This document shows, in pieces, positions 8,852 to 17,645 of a stretch of DNA of 54,817 nt. The DNA is from Clostridia bacterium (GTDB lineage Bacteria; Bacillota; Clostridia; TANB77; UBA1234): assembly GCA_017469565.1 (NCBI GenBank), contig JAFUGC010000019.1, forward strand, positions 1 through 54,817. The letters are read 5' to 3'. Positions within the stretch are counted from its first letter, which is position 1. Each line of letters opens with the position of its first letter. The translations under genes were made by a program, and so were the position numbers. The notes beneath the pieces are model-generated. The model made no database searches and had not been told where the DNA came from. It was given only the letters and a program-made list of their open reading frames with translations.

Positions 8852-9298
8852 CTACTCCTTGCTACCATATTTTTCGTCATACTCTTTTTCAGCTGCAATT
8901 GCCTCCAATGTTGCCAGTTTTGCTTCTTCCGATGCAAGGATTGAAAGTTCTATGCAAGCTGCCGCGTAATCCGTAAGCTCCTCAATATAAGCCTCCATCG
9001 ATGCCTTATCATGTGCCTCCTTCTTAGCCTCTAATTCCTTTTTGGCAACATCTATATTCATCTGTGCCTTTAATAGTTCTGACGATGCCTTACTCTTTGC
9101 TCTCTCAGAAAAAATTCTGTAATTTTCCATGGCAGCATTCACATTTCCCTTTGTCTCCGTTAACATCTCATCCATCTTATCTTTTGCATACAGCCCCTTT
9201 ATTTTTACAGTATCAATCGCATCCCTTGTCTTATCACCTAAATCTTTCATCTTTGCATTTAAAATATCTAATTTTTCTTTCATCTCTTCCTTATTCAT
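8852..9298 (-). CDS. hypothetical coiled-coil protein
   Basis: This is a 148-residue protein, almost entirely charged helix with heptad-like spacing and alanine-rich segments (ELTDYAAACIELSILA). It has no signal peptide or membrane segment. The sequence suggests an elongated coiled coil or helical bundle, and homo-oligomerisation is likely. The start ATG 9296-9298 has AAGGAGG at an 8-nt distance; a start further upstream would put the ATG inside the ribosome site. Its job is unknown. Confidence 0.65.
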   Translation of the reverse strand: MNKEEMKEKLDILNAKMKDLGDKTRDAIDTVKIKGLYAKDKMDEMLTETKGNVNAAMENYRIFSERAKSKASSELLKAQMNIDVAKKELEAKKEAHDKASMEAYIEELTDYAAACIELSILASEEAKLATLEAIAAEKEYDEKYGSKE

Positions 9299-9415
9299 TC
9301 TCATATCCTCCTTCAATATTCTCATTATCCAGCACAATATTGTACCATGACGTTATTATATCATTATCCTCTATTTTTGAGTAGTATTCGTAAAATTTTT
9401 TACACCCTATTCTGA

Positions 9416-9452
9416 ATGAAAAAAGGACTGCAGCTTTTCAACTACAATCCTT
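9416..9452 (-). terminator. terminator of the DMT transporter gene
   Basis: On the minus strand, an 11-bp stem with two G-U pairs (9423-9433 with 9442-9452) is followed by TTTTTT. It lies directly after the transporter stop. Confidence 0.7.
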
Positions 9453-9466
9453 CCATCATCCTTCCA

Positions 9467-10360
9467 TCAAACCTCTAAAATCAGCAGAATAATAATTCCC
9501 ACTATAGCAGTACCAATAGCAATATACTTTCTTAAGCTGAGCTTCTCCTTCAGGAACACTCTCGAAAGCAGCATGGACAAAATGCAATAAGACCCCACAA
9601 TAGACGCACTAATGGTAGAATCATTTGCCATAGCAAACACATAGAAAAATTGCCCAGCGGTTTCAAATACCGCCGCAGAAATCTTTTCCTTTTCATCGAA
9701 AATAAAAAAACTCTCCTTCTTCCGATACAAGTAAATTATCGCAAAAACCGCAAAAATGAAAAATGTCATTTCATAAGCGATAAGCGCGTTATCCTCACTA
9801 ATCAGTTCCAGCTTATCTAGGTATATTCCGTCCAAAAAGGTACCAATTCCATCAAAAAAGCAGTAAATGATTGGCAAAAAGATGGCAAGTAATTTTACCC
9901 GTTTTTGATTTTTCAATTCTACGACAAGCTTTCTTTCTTCCCTATTTTCCTTCCGCTCCAAAAGACAAATATAAAAGATAGAGAAGAAAATTAAGGCAAA
10001 TGCAAGATAGGCAACGCCCGGCAGTAACTCTCTGAAGAAAACAAGTAATAAAATAGACGTAATCACACCACTCGTGTTTTGCACAGGACTTGCAATCGAA
10101 AGTTCAATGTACTTTAATCCTTTATACCCTATCACCATAGAAATAATATAGCAAAGAGAAACAGGCAAATAGATGATGATTTCCCTCAAATGAATGTCAA
10201 TGCCCTTCAAAATCATATAGATATAAGCATGAACAAACATGACAAGTCCAACAATAATTCCGGTCTTAATATCCTGATACTTTTCTTCCTTGATATTGCC
10301 TTTCTTATAGAATAAATCCGCAACGCCCCAGCAAATAAAGGTAAGTAAACTATACAGCAT
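9467..10360 (-). CDS. EamA/DMT-superfamily transporter
   Basis: This is a 297-residue integral membrane protein with about ten hydrophobic segments in two halves, the expected length and layout of a drug/metabolite transporter. The first segment, LLTFICWGVADLFYKKG, has the typical WG motif. A charged central loop (residues about 140-160) separates the halves. The second half includes SIVGSYCILSMLLSRVFLKEKL, matching the EamA repeat. The substrate cannot be inferred. It is monocistronic, with a terminator downstream and a 15-bp tandem repeat just upstream of the start. Confidence 0.85.
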   Translation of the reverse strand: MLYSLLTFICWGVADLFYKKGNIKEEKYQDIKTGIIVGLVMFVHAYIYMILKGIDIHLREIIIYLPVSLCYIISMVIGYKGLKYIELSIASPVQNTSGVITSILLLVFFRELLPGVAYLAFALIFFSIFYICLLERKENREERKLVVELKNQKRVKLLAIFLPIIYCFFDGIGTFLDGIYLDKLELISEDNALIAYEMTFFIFAVFAIIYLYRKKESFFIFDEKEKISAAVFETAGQFFYVFAMANDSTISASIVGSYCILSMLLSRVFLKEKLSLRKYIAIGTAIVGIIILLILEV

Positions 10361-10390
10361 GCTACCACTCCTTTACTTTTCATGTCCTTT

Positions 10391-10510
10391 CATCTTATCC
10401 CATGTCATCTTGTCCCATGTCATCTTGTCCCATCTCATCTTGTCCCATCTCATCCTGTTCCATCTCGTCTTGTCCCATTTCATCCTGTTCCATCTCATCT
10501 CGCTTCATTT
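10391..10510. repeat. 15-bp tandem repeat, eight units
   Basis: Eight head-to-tail units have the plus-strand consensus CATCTTGTCCCATCT. The first four are nearly identical and the last four drift. The unit length is five codons, so an acidic pentapeptide-like frame (DEMGQ) is open on the minus strand and HLVPS on the plus strand. Neither has a convincing start. It lies about 30 bp upstream of the transporter gene. Confidence 0.9.
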
Positions 10511-10717
10511 TCATCCACCGATCACTCCATGAACTATTTCTCTCTTTTCACTCAAAAAGAAAGCACCATAACACCTCTAAACGTGGAAATTATATCATTA
10601 TTTCAAGCATTTTACAATGTGTTTTGAACAGAAATGTCCCTCGTAAACCGCCCATTACCCCTCTAAATCATCAGAGTTTCATATTTCCGTGAAATAATTA
10701 ACATAAATATTCTACTA

Positions 10718-10746
10718 TTGCAAAAATTAGCAATACGGTATATAAT
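10718..10746 (+). promoter_or_regulatory. promoter of the 117-residue protein gene
   Basis: TTGCAA (10718-10723), a 17-bp spacer and TATAAT (10741-10746) predict a transcript start near 10753. That leaves a leader of about 160 nt before the gene at 10914. Confidence 0.65.
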
Positions 10747-10880
10747 AAGGGCAATTTAAAAGTTGATAGAAGTGAATGAATGATAATTGATTCATTAAAA
10801 AAGCGAGAGGAGATGAGCAGTTATCTCATGATTCAACTTTCCTAAGGACGCCCTGGCACTTTTCTTACCTTTTTAACAAA
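10747..10880 (+). promoter_or_regulatory. structured 5' leader, possible riboswitch or cis-acting RNA
   Basis: The untranslated leader folds by eye into a closed structure. AGGGC near its 5' end pairs with GCCCT near 10850. Inside, AAAGTTGA pairs with TCAACTTT. That pair encloses two hairpins, AATGAAT/ATTCATT and GAGAT/ATCTC, forming a junction. A T-rich stretch (CACTTTTCTTACCTTTTT) follows before the AAGGAGGG ribosome site. I do not recognise the class. The ligand, if any, is unknown. Confidence 0.4.
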
Positions 10881-10913
10881 ATCATAGACACACAAAAAAG
10901 GAGGGTATTTTCC

Positions 10914-11267
10914 ATGTTAGGCTTCTATAACCAATATCTCACAAAGATTTGTTCTCCCGAAGAACTTGGCTACTATGGTTCTCTGGCACTGGTCTATGAA
11001 TTTCCTAATGGTATTAAAATGTATTTGCTGGATACTTGCCGCAAATACGTTCCATACACCTTTGTATATGAACTCTTTAATGCCGAAGGAAAAAAGTTGG
11101 TTTTAAGAGATAAAGAAGTTTTCTACCATTACGCCCCTTTTGTTTGTAATGATGACTTCTTTAACCGCATTTTGAAATTAGGAATTGAGGAAGAAATTGA
11201 ATTTGCAACTGAAAAAACTCCTGCAGATGAATATCTCCTTAAAAACACCAATAAATTATTTGAATGA
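10914..11267 (+). CDS. small hypothetical protein with FPNGxK motif
   Basis: This is a 117-residue soluble protein of unknown family. It has a YEFPNGIKMYLL segment followed by YELFNAEGKKL. The same order (FPNGMK, then YEALVWNPAGEEV) occurs in the 111-residue protein at 51416, so they may be distant paralogues. AAAGGAGGG at a good distance supports the start. A long structured leader precedes it. The sequence shows no membrane segment, signal peptide or catalytic motif. Confidence 0.75.
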   Translation: MLGFYNQYLTKICSPEELGYYGSLALVYEFPNGIKMYLLDTCRKYVPYTFVYELFNAEGKKLVLRDKEVFYHYAPFVCNDDFFNRILKLGIEEEIEFATEKTPADEYLLKNTNKLFE

Positions 11268-11310
11268 AAATCTAATTTCAAACAAGAACAAGATCGTGAT
11301 TAAGTAAGAT

Positions 11311-11348
11311 AAAAAAATCCCCTACTAGTTGTTTACTAGTAGGGGATT
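11311..11348 (-). terminator. strong terminator
   Basis: A 14-bp stem, AATCCCCTACTAGT with ACTAGTAGGGGATT (11314-11346), is followed by TTTTTTT on the minus strand. It lies 170 bp beyond the stop of the Mrr-like gene. Confidence 0.8.
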
Positions 11349-11516
11349 GGTCTATTTAATGAGTGATTCCACTCCCATTATTTTGTAGTTATGCTAATTC
11401 CTATCATAAAAATTCACACACTTTCAAAAATTATATCAATGATAGCATATTTTCAAATATAGAAATAGCACATGTCATACCGAAAATGTACCGAAGGTGC
11501 CCCCTTTTATTTCATC

Positions 11517-12314
11517 TTATTCAAACTCAATAAAAATCTTCTTTTTATCTTCATCTATTTTCCAATATGATTTTTTCTTATCATCGCCTTTGTAATCATA
11601 ATAGCCTATCTTTTTGTATATTTCCGTAACTCCTCCAAAATATCTTCTGTCATGATTGATATTTAGCTCTTTTTCTTCTTTTCCTATTTCCACATTATAT
11701 CTTTTACATTGCCTAATTTTCTCAAATATTTCTACTGGGATCGGTAATATTCTTGCTCTAATATCATTACTACTAATGAATCTTAATATAGCATTCTTCT
11801 TAAAATCTTCTTTATCATTTTTTCGATTAGCATTTTGTTTGGTAATATTTCTCACCTTCTCAACAGAAACAGTAGGATTCCATTCAAATATGTAATCTCT
11901 TTCTGGATGTTCTATATAAAATCTTAATATTTGCTCTCCATTGATTAAAATTATTTTTCGCGAACCATCATTTTCAGCTTCTTCGATACCACCTTTTGTA
12001 AAATCACTTGTTGTGATAAATATTCTTTTCTCATTTGAAGAAGTTCCCTTAAATTCTCTTATTTCTTTTACTGGCACTACATTTTTATACCTTTTGGCCT
12101 GAATAATATATTTCTCCGGATCAATATCCAAGCTTAAAATAGAACTTTTATATGCAATTAAATCAATGCCTTTATCTCCACTTCTCTTAGTAACACTGAT
12201 ATCTGTAAATCCTATATCTTCCAAAAATCTTTTTAGGAAAAACTCAAAATCATATCCAGTCTCAAAACATTCATAAAAATCATTTAACATCAAATTCGTT
12301 ATTTCTAAATTCAT
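11517..12314 (-). CDS. Mrr-like restriction endonuclease family protein
   Basis: This is a 265-residue protein. Residues about 24-110 match the Mrr catalytic fold: FEFFLKRFLEDIGF, then GDKGIDLIAY carrying the catalytic Asp, then YIIQAKRY carrying the Q-x-K pair, and later IFITTSDFTKGGIEEA. The C-terminal 130 residues are unrecognised. Family members cut modified or foreign DNA, and some act in recombination. The target here is unknown. GGAGGTAC precedes the ATG at 12314. It lies downstream of and in the same direction as the transglutaminase-like operon, with an 84-bp gap, so co-transcription is possible. Confidence 0.8.
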   Translation of the reverse strand: MNLEITNLMLNDFYECFETGYDFEFFLKRFLEDIGFTDISVTKRSGDKGIDLIAYKSSILSLDIDPEKYIIQAKRYKNVVPVKEIREFKGTSSNEKRIFITTSDFTKGGIEEAENDGSRKIILINGEQILRFYIEHPERDYIFEWNPTVSVEKVRNITKQNANRKNDKEDFKKNAILRFISSNDIRARILPIPVEIFEKIRQCKRYNVEIGKEEKELNINHDRRYFGGVTEIYKKIGYYDYKGDDKKKSYWKIDEDKKKIFIEFE

Positions 12315-12398
12315 TGAATTCTTTGTACCTCCTCATAAACAATTTAAAATATTCTTACTAATCGTCTCCGTTACTCCAAGAAAAACATGTCAATTCTT

Positions 12399-13367
12399 CT
12401 AAACATGGGAATTCTCTACTAATCTTTCATCTCTTGAGCCAAATTTTTTAATGCCATCATATGTGTTTTTGATAGTCCGCACCAAAAAATCAGAATCATT
12501 TATCTTTTTTCTCACATCACTGTAAACATGAGCTGCTTTATACATGTTTTGGCGTTTAGCAATGTAGGATGAAGTAATAAAATAGTTGCATGTTAAAAAT
12601 GTTTTGTTATTTTCCAGTAAAATTTCTAGAATTTTCATCAATTTTTCAAAATTTCTTGTTACCATTTTAAATGAATCTGTAAAAAATACCGTTGGTCCGG
12701 TATCTGCTAATACAAATTTCAAATTTTCTAATAAATTTTGAGAAGATTTTTCATTTATTCCGGACTGCACATCTTCTAACGATTCTTTAACTAGCTGATT
12801 TACATCACTATTTACTCCGTTTAAAAAATCTAATTTTATTTTTTCAGCTATTTGTATCTCCTTGTATACAGCCTTTTTTCCATTACAATTTCCTAACTGT
12901 ATAAGAGCTTCCCAAGCCATAGGATACTTTTTCGTAATTTCACCATACTTATCCTTAATATTATTTTTCGATACTTCATCTGCAAGTTGTTCAAAATTAA
13001 TATCCTTAAAATAATTAATAGCATCTGTCGTTATTTTTTTCACATCTTCCTCTGGCAACGGCTTATCCAATTCCATTTTTTTACTCTCATCACTAAATAT
13101 TATTTCAATGAAACTATTTCTTACTGTAACAACAATAAATGAATTAACATCAACGTTTACGTCTGGTAGATAAAATTTTCCTTCTTCCAAACCAATCATT
13201 AATATGGCTTTTCTGAATTTCACATCATTCCAGTGGAACAAAAGCGACAACATTTGCTCTTTTACGTCATCGCAAATATTTTTGATATATTTTTCTTTTA
13301 ATTCGAATTCTATTAATCTTTTTTCTAACACCTCTTCGATATAACCGTCAATGACTTTTATCTCCAT
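12399..13367 (-). CDS. hypothetical protein, third gene of transglutaminase-like operon
   Basis: This is a 322-residue soluble protein of unknown family. An alpha/beta N-terminal half (strands FIVVTVRNSFIEIIF) is followed by a long helical C-terminal half. AGAGGGGATAAAAG precedes the ATG. It begins 17 bp after the 145-residue gene. No catalytic motif, membrane segment or signal peptide is seen. Its position suggests it works with the transglutaminase-like protein. Confidence 0.65.
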   Translation of the reverse strand: MEIKVIDGYIEEVLEKRLIEFELKEKYIKNICDDVKEQMLSLLFHWNDVKFRKAILMIGLEEGKFYLPDVNVDVNSFIVVTVRNSFIEIIFSDESKKMELDKPLPEEDVKKITTDAINYFKDINFEQLADEVSKNNIKDKYGEITKKYPMAWEALIQLGNCNGKKAVYKEIQIAEKIKLDFLNGVNSDVNQLVKESLEDVQSGINEKSSQNLLENLKFVLADTGPTVFFTDSFKMVTRNFEKLMKILEILLENNKTFLTCNYFITSSYIAKRQNMYKAAHVYSDVRKKINDSDFLVRTIKNTYDGIKKFGSRDERLVENSHV

Positions 13368-13384
13368 CTTTTATCCCCTCTTTT

Positions 13385-13822
13385 TTATCGTTTGAATAGG
13401 TTTCTTAAAAAATTAATACATCTTTTGAAAAAAGGTTGCTTATTTTGTACTATCACTGAATTTTGAGAAACCTCCTCTTGGTTTGTATTGTCTTTTTTTA
13501 GTTCATCCACCTGACTATTAGCGCCAAAAACAGGATATTTAATTACTACATTTTCATCCTCTAAATCTATTTTTTTACAATGCAACAACCTATGAAACTC
13601 ACTAGGGGATATCAATTTTTGGTATGTATTCTCTACCTCTTGCTCCATAACACCAATATCTTTCAATACCATATAAGCATCGCTTTTTTCCATTTTAAAA
13701 AAACAGGCCTCGTCATTTAAGATGTCTTTCATAATGTTATTCTTGGTACAATCCCTTTTTATTTTTTGAAGGTAAAGAATAGTTGAATCATTAATTACTC
13801 TCAATTCATTTAATGGTGTCAT
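13385..13822 (-). CDS. hypothetical protein with basic hydrophobic tail
   Basis: This is a 145-residue protein. The first 95 residues are soluble and charged. A linker rich in Asn and Gln follows, and the tail FFKRCINFLRNLFKR is amphipathic and basic, as in peripheral membrane binding. The start ATG overlaps the stop of the preceding gene by 4 bp, and AAGGAGGAATCAAG lies before it, so translation is coupled. No family is recognised. Confidence 0.65.
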   Translation of the reverse strand: MTPLNELRVINDSTILYLQKIKRDCTKNNIMKDILNDEACFFKMEKSDAYMVLKDIGVMEQEVENTYQKLISPSEFHRLLHCKKIDLEDENVVIKYPVFGANSQVDELKKDNTNQEEVSQNSVIVQNKQPFFKRCINFLRNLFKR

Positions 13823-15516
13823 CTTGATTCCTCCTTATCGATTCCTGGAAGTTTGTGTTTGGCATCTTCATATATGAGTTCTCCACTTTTTAATTTTTCT
13901 ATGATTTCTTCTCTAGAGGAAATAGAAAAATCAAGTGAATCAGTATCAATCATAAACACATTTTCCCCTTGATGATTTTCATTTGATTGTCTAAGCAAGA
14001 TATGTCTCTTAAAATGTTTTCCTTTTCTTTCCCCCTGTACTAACTCACCCAAATATGCCATTTCAAGAGGCTCATCACCAAAATAATTTGTTTTTCGCAT
14101 GCCCCAAAGAGTTTGTGTAAATTCATTTCCGCGTATATTTTTGGAGCGCATTACTTCTAAAAAAGACTCTATTTTTAATTGTACATCATTTGGTATATCC
14201 GCTTCTTGCTGTGTATTTTTTAATTGTTGAACATACTCTTTGATGGTTTTCGCTCTGCCGCCAAAAATGCTATGATATACTTTTTCTAGTGCTGGTTCTA
14301 CTAATCCATTCTTGTCAGAAATAATTTGAATGCCACTTAGCATGATACCATTTTGTGCTTTCATTAAATCATTGGTGGCATCACTATTTGACAGAGTATT
14401 GACAGCTTCCATTGTTGCCGAAACATTTTCCGTGTAAAATCCTGCAAAAGCGTGCCCCTCATTCATGCCAGTTAAAATCATCACAGGCGTAACACCTTCG
14501 CCAAGTTCACTAGCCAATTTCACAAAAATTCTTGAAAAGTCATAGCAAGTAATTTTATCTCCTGGTTTTAGTGATTCTAAATGCTCTTTTGAAAAATCTG
14601 ATTCATAATTAAGTTTTTTCAATTTATCTCGATATAAGTATCCTTCATCATAAGTAAAAGTAGTGCACATTTTGCAATATACATATAACGCTTGTTCCTC
14701 TGAAGATAAATCCGTAGGCATATCACCTAATACCTGTTCTTGGATTTCTGGCGATAAATTCCATGCTGCTTCTTCGCCCACTCTAACCACTTTATCAGTA
14801 ATGTGTGGCAAAACTTCAAACGTAAATCTTGGATTAACGTATCTATCTATATTCATGGCATCAAAAATTGATAGATAGCTATTTTTCATCTTTGCAAGAT
14901 TAGGCAAGAAAAAATCATTTATTCTATTTTCGAAACTTACATTTTTATCTTTATCTACATTTCCAAAAATATTTCCTAATATCTTGAAATAATCACTAAT
15001 AGGCACTTCCTGCCCCATTACCGAAAAAGTATTTTTGTGATGATCATAATCTAAGAATTCCGTCAACGTATTATCATCTAACAATATTTTAAAAACGTTT
15101 TCTACTAGTAGTGCACTCCTATCATCTTTTATGAATACATTTTTAAAGGCGTCTAAGTCACGCGAATGAAGCAATCTACTAAGCCTATCATATTCTTGGG
15201 AATCATCACGATACGCTAGCATACATTTTTGGCACTCTTGCAGGATTTGACTTGTTTTAAATCTCTCACCACCAAAATAACCTCTACTTATCATCTTTCC
15301 TTCATCATCATAGATTCGTTCCAAACCTACTTTTTGAGGATTTTCAGGTCCTTCACAATTATCTGTTAAATAAAAAAAGTTCAATGAATTAATCCCACCA
15401 TTGTGCGGCGTCATCTCTTCTATCAATTGTTCAAACTCATCTTGAGGCATAGCCAAAATGGTATTAATTCCATCAATCATACGATTAACATTTTCTCTTT
15501 CAGATATGATATTCAT
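13819..15516 (-). CDS. transglutaminase-like (papain-fold) protein
   Basis: This is a 565-residue cytoplasmic-looking protein. Residues about 310-360 read LKPGDKITCYDFSRIFVKLA, then GMNEGHAFAGFYT. A Cys at the start of a helix followed by a His in a GHAF strand is the usual transglutaminase/papain-fold layout. A third residue, probably Asp or Glu, follows but I cannot fix it. The N-terminal 280 and C-terminal 180 residues match nothing I know. It could be a protease, an amidase or a crosslinking enzyme. It heads a three-gene operon with two unknown proteins. The catalytic assignment is inference from two motifs. Confidence 0.6.
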   Translation of the reverse strand: MNIISERENVNRMIDGINTILAMPQDEFEQLIEEMTPHNGGINSLNFFYLTDNCEGPENPQKVGLERIYDDEGKMISRGYFGGERFKTSQILQECQKCMLAYRDDSQEYDRLSRLLHSRDLDAFKNVFIKDDRSALLVENVFKILLDDNTLTEFLDYDHHKNTFSVMGQEVPISDYFKILGNIFGNVDKDKNVSFENRINDFFLPNLAKMKNSYLSIFDAMNIDRYVNPRFTFEVLPHITDKVVRVGEEAAWNLSPEIQEQVLGDMPTDLSSEEQALYVYCKMCTTFTYDEGYLYRDKLKKLNYESDFSKEHLESLKPGDKITCYDFSRIFVKLASELGEGVTPVMILTGMNEGHAFAGFYTENVSATMEAVNTLSNSDATNDLMKAQNGIMLSGIQIISDKNGLVEPALEKVYHSIFGGRAKTIKEYVQQLKNTQQEADIPNDVQLKIESFLEVMRSKNIRGNEFTQTLWGMRKTNYFGDEPLEMAYLGELVQGERKGKHFKRHILLRQSNENHQGENVFMIDTDSLDFSISSREEIIEKLKSGELIYEDAKHKLPGIDKEESR

Positions 15517-15774
15517 ACTATTCTAGCACACCTCCACTCGTAAATGATAGCAATCTATGCTTTCATTATATATAATTTCATTTTTACTGTCAATTTTCCC
15601 CTCTTTCTGAAAGCTCATAAACTTATCACCTAGGTTGTTCGATAGCTTCATTGATACCCATGTAAAAATAGACATCTCTATAATCCAATTTTTAATATTT
15701 TAATTTTCACAAATGTATGATAGAATCTTACTAAAATTATTGATAGTTTTTCACAAAAAATGGAGGGGAAACAT

Positions 15775-17244
15775 ATGAAGAGACAATTAATAGTAACGTC
15801 TATTATATTTGTACTATTTTTAACCGGATGTAATGTAAGCCAAAAGAATGAAATTAACGAACCAAAAAATATTGATATTACCTTATCAGAAGAAACAAAT
15901 AATCATCAAGAAACAGAGTATATAAAATCAGATTATATCATTACAACCATGCCCAATGATATAATTACAATAACTTCTCCAGATTTAAATAGTGAAAAGG
16001 TTTCAATCAATGATTATGATGATAGTATTAACAAAATTAAAAAAGGAATTGCCAATTTAAATAAAGGAACATTAATTAATACTATTTATGAAACAAATAA
16101 ACTGCTAGTTACAAATTATGATTATAATCATATCTTACCCAGTGGTGATTTAAGACTAGAATCTGCAACACACGAGTTACTATATAAGTATTATCAATCT
16201 CCTGAAATTAAAGTATATAATGAAAATGGAAAAACAAATATCGAATGTTTTGGCAACTTAAAAAAGTGCTATATTAACGAAACAGTGGTGGGTTTAGTAT
16301 TTATATCACTAATACCACAATATGAAGGAATGACAATATATGATAACAGCTTTTATGTAGATTTAAAAGAAAATAAAGTATTAAATTTTGACAGAGAAAT
16401 GTATGAAACAATGGAACCATTAAACTTTAATTGTGATATTAAAGATTTTCAAGAATTTGATAATTATATTTTCAGTTCTGATAAAATAATTGAATATGAT
16501 GATTACGATATTATCATCAAAAGTGGAGGATTACGAGGACATGAAGCATGGCTTGATGTATGTGATATGAATGAATTAGTTGAAATATATGAATCCAGTA
16601 ATGGTAAATTGAGAATTTATTCTGAACTTAGTAATTACTATATAAACGGTAATATTATTTCGTTTCTAGAAGAGAACTGGAGTGAAAATTCCATTTGGTA
16701 TGATGTTCGCAATGTAGATATTGCAAACAAAAAAATTATGGAAGCCGATGATTTAATTGAAATAACTAAATCGAATAAAGAACATGTTAAAAATGTTATC
16801 AAAAATGCACTTATTGAAGAAATGATATATGATTGGCCATATCATCACGTATCAGACGAAGAGAAGGTAGTTGTAGAAAAGTTTTTGAAAAATGTATTAT
16901 TGGAATCGGATTTTAACAAAGATGATTTTGAAGTATGGGATAAAGAAATATATAATTACACAGATGATATAATATCTTTTAATAATGTTGAGTGGACAAA
17001 CAGTGAAGCAAGTCTAATACATTACGTGCTTAGTACATATTACGAATATATAGATCGTTATGAGAATTTTTGGAGATTAGATTTTTACCTAAATGAAAAC
17101 GCACATTTATGTATTTATGCTGATTATCCAATAGACTCAGTGGGTGGTGGTTTTCCACAAATATTCTTTTATGACATAACCGCCGAAAAAATATTGCCGT
17201 ATATGACCGTGCAACAAACGTTATTTGAAAGGAGCAATGAATGA
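15775..17244 (+). CDS. predicted lipoprotein of unknown function
   Basis: This is a 489-residue protein with a lipoprotein signal: KRQ, a hydrophobic core, then LFLTGC with the lipid-attached Cys at 19. The mature part is acidic and rich in Asp, Asn, Tyr and Ile, with no domain I recognise. ATG 15775 is chosen over the upstream in-frame codon because GGAGGGG lies 6 nt before it and the signal peptide then starts properly. It faces the M23/sigma pair head to tail across a hairpin-rich gap. Membrane-anchored on the outer face is the likely location. Confidence 0.75.
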   Translation: MKRQLIVTSIIFVLFLTGCNVSQKNEINEPKNIDITLSEETNNHQETEYIKSDYIITTMPNDIITITSPDLNSEKVSINDYDDSINKIKKGIANLNKGTLINTIYETNKLLVTNYDYNHILPSGDLRLESATHELLYKYYQSPEIKVYNENGKTNIECFGNLKKCYINETVVGLVFISLIPQYEGMTIYDNSFYVDLKENKVLNFDREMYETMEPLNFNCDIKDFQEFDNYIFSSDKIIEYDDYDIIIKSGGLRGHEAWLDVCDMNELVEIYESSNGKLRIYSELSNYYINGNIISFLEENWSENSIWYDVRNVDIANKKIMEADDLIEITKSNKEHVKNVIKNALIEEMIYDWPYHHVSDEEKVVVEKFLKNVLLESDFNKDDFEVWDKEIYNYTDDIISFNNVEWTNSEASLIHYVLSTYYEYIDRYENFWRLDFYLNENAHLCIYADYPIDSVGGGFPQIFFYDITAEKILPYMTVQQTLFERSNE

Positions 17245-17645
17245 AGAAGAAAATTCTGTCTTTATCTCCCATCTGCTACCAATATCTTTTTATTGAGAGC
17301 TAATTTTGTTACAAATTCCGTTAAAGTTAGCTTTGCTAGCCTATTTCTTTAAAACCACAAGAAATACTTAATCGATAAGTGTCTTTTCCTCTTTGTTATA
17401 CATTCATTACTTTTTCACAAAGTTTCTTTGAATTTTTTAGTAACAATAACGAATCTAAAAGCAAAGTTTAGTGAAAAGTGTTTCCAAAATGGTATTTTTG
17501 ATAAAAAATAAGCACTTGCGAAATACTCGCAAATGCTTGATGTTAGCGGTTGCAATGGCATGAAGCAAGCCTGCAACCGCATGACAATTGAGTGTGAGCA
17601 TGTTTATGAAGCTCTATCAAGCTTTTACCTATTAGGTAAAAGAAC
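17245..17645. other. non-coding gap with several hairpins
   Basis: No credible gene is present. Three hairpins cluster at 17508-17642. They are a stem around TTGCGA/TCGCAA (about 17513-17538), a 9-bp GCGGTTGCA/TGCAACCGC stem (about 17558-17580), and CTTTTACCT/AGGTAAAAG (17622-17642). The last lies just before the stop of the M23 gene. They probably separate the converging transcripts, although none has a long T-run. Confidence 0.5.

Noticed and set aside
10391-10510. CRISPR array
   Set aside because: The units are contiguous 15-mers with no spacers, and no cas genes are present.
10382-10692. Plus-strand open frames with HLVPS/SSCPI repeats
   Set aside because: They are created by the 15-bp tandem repeat and lack a ribosome site; low-complexity shadow.
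11478-11510. AAGGTGCCCCCTTTT as a REP copy
   Set aside because: It resembles the REP core but has no matching arm and cannot form the hairpin.
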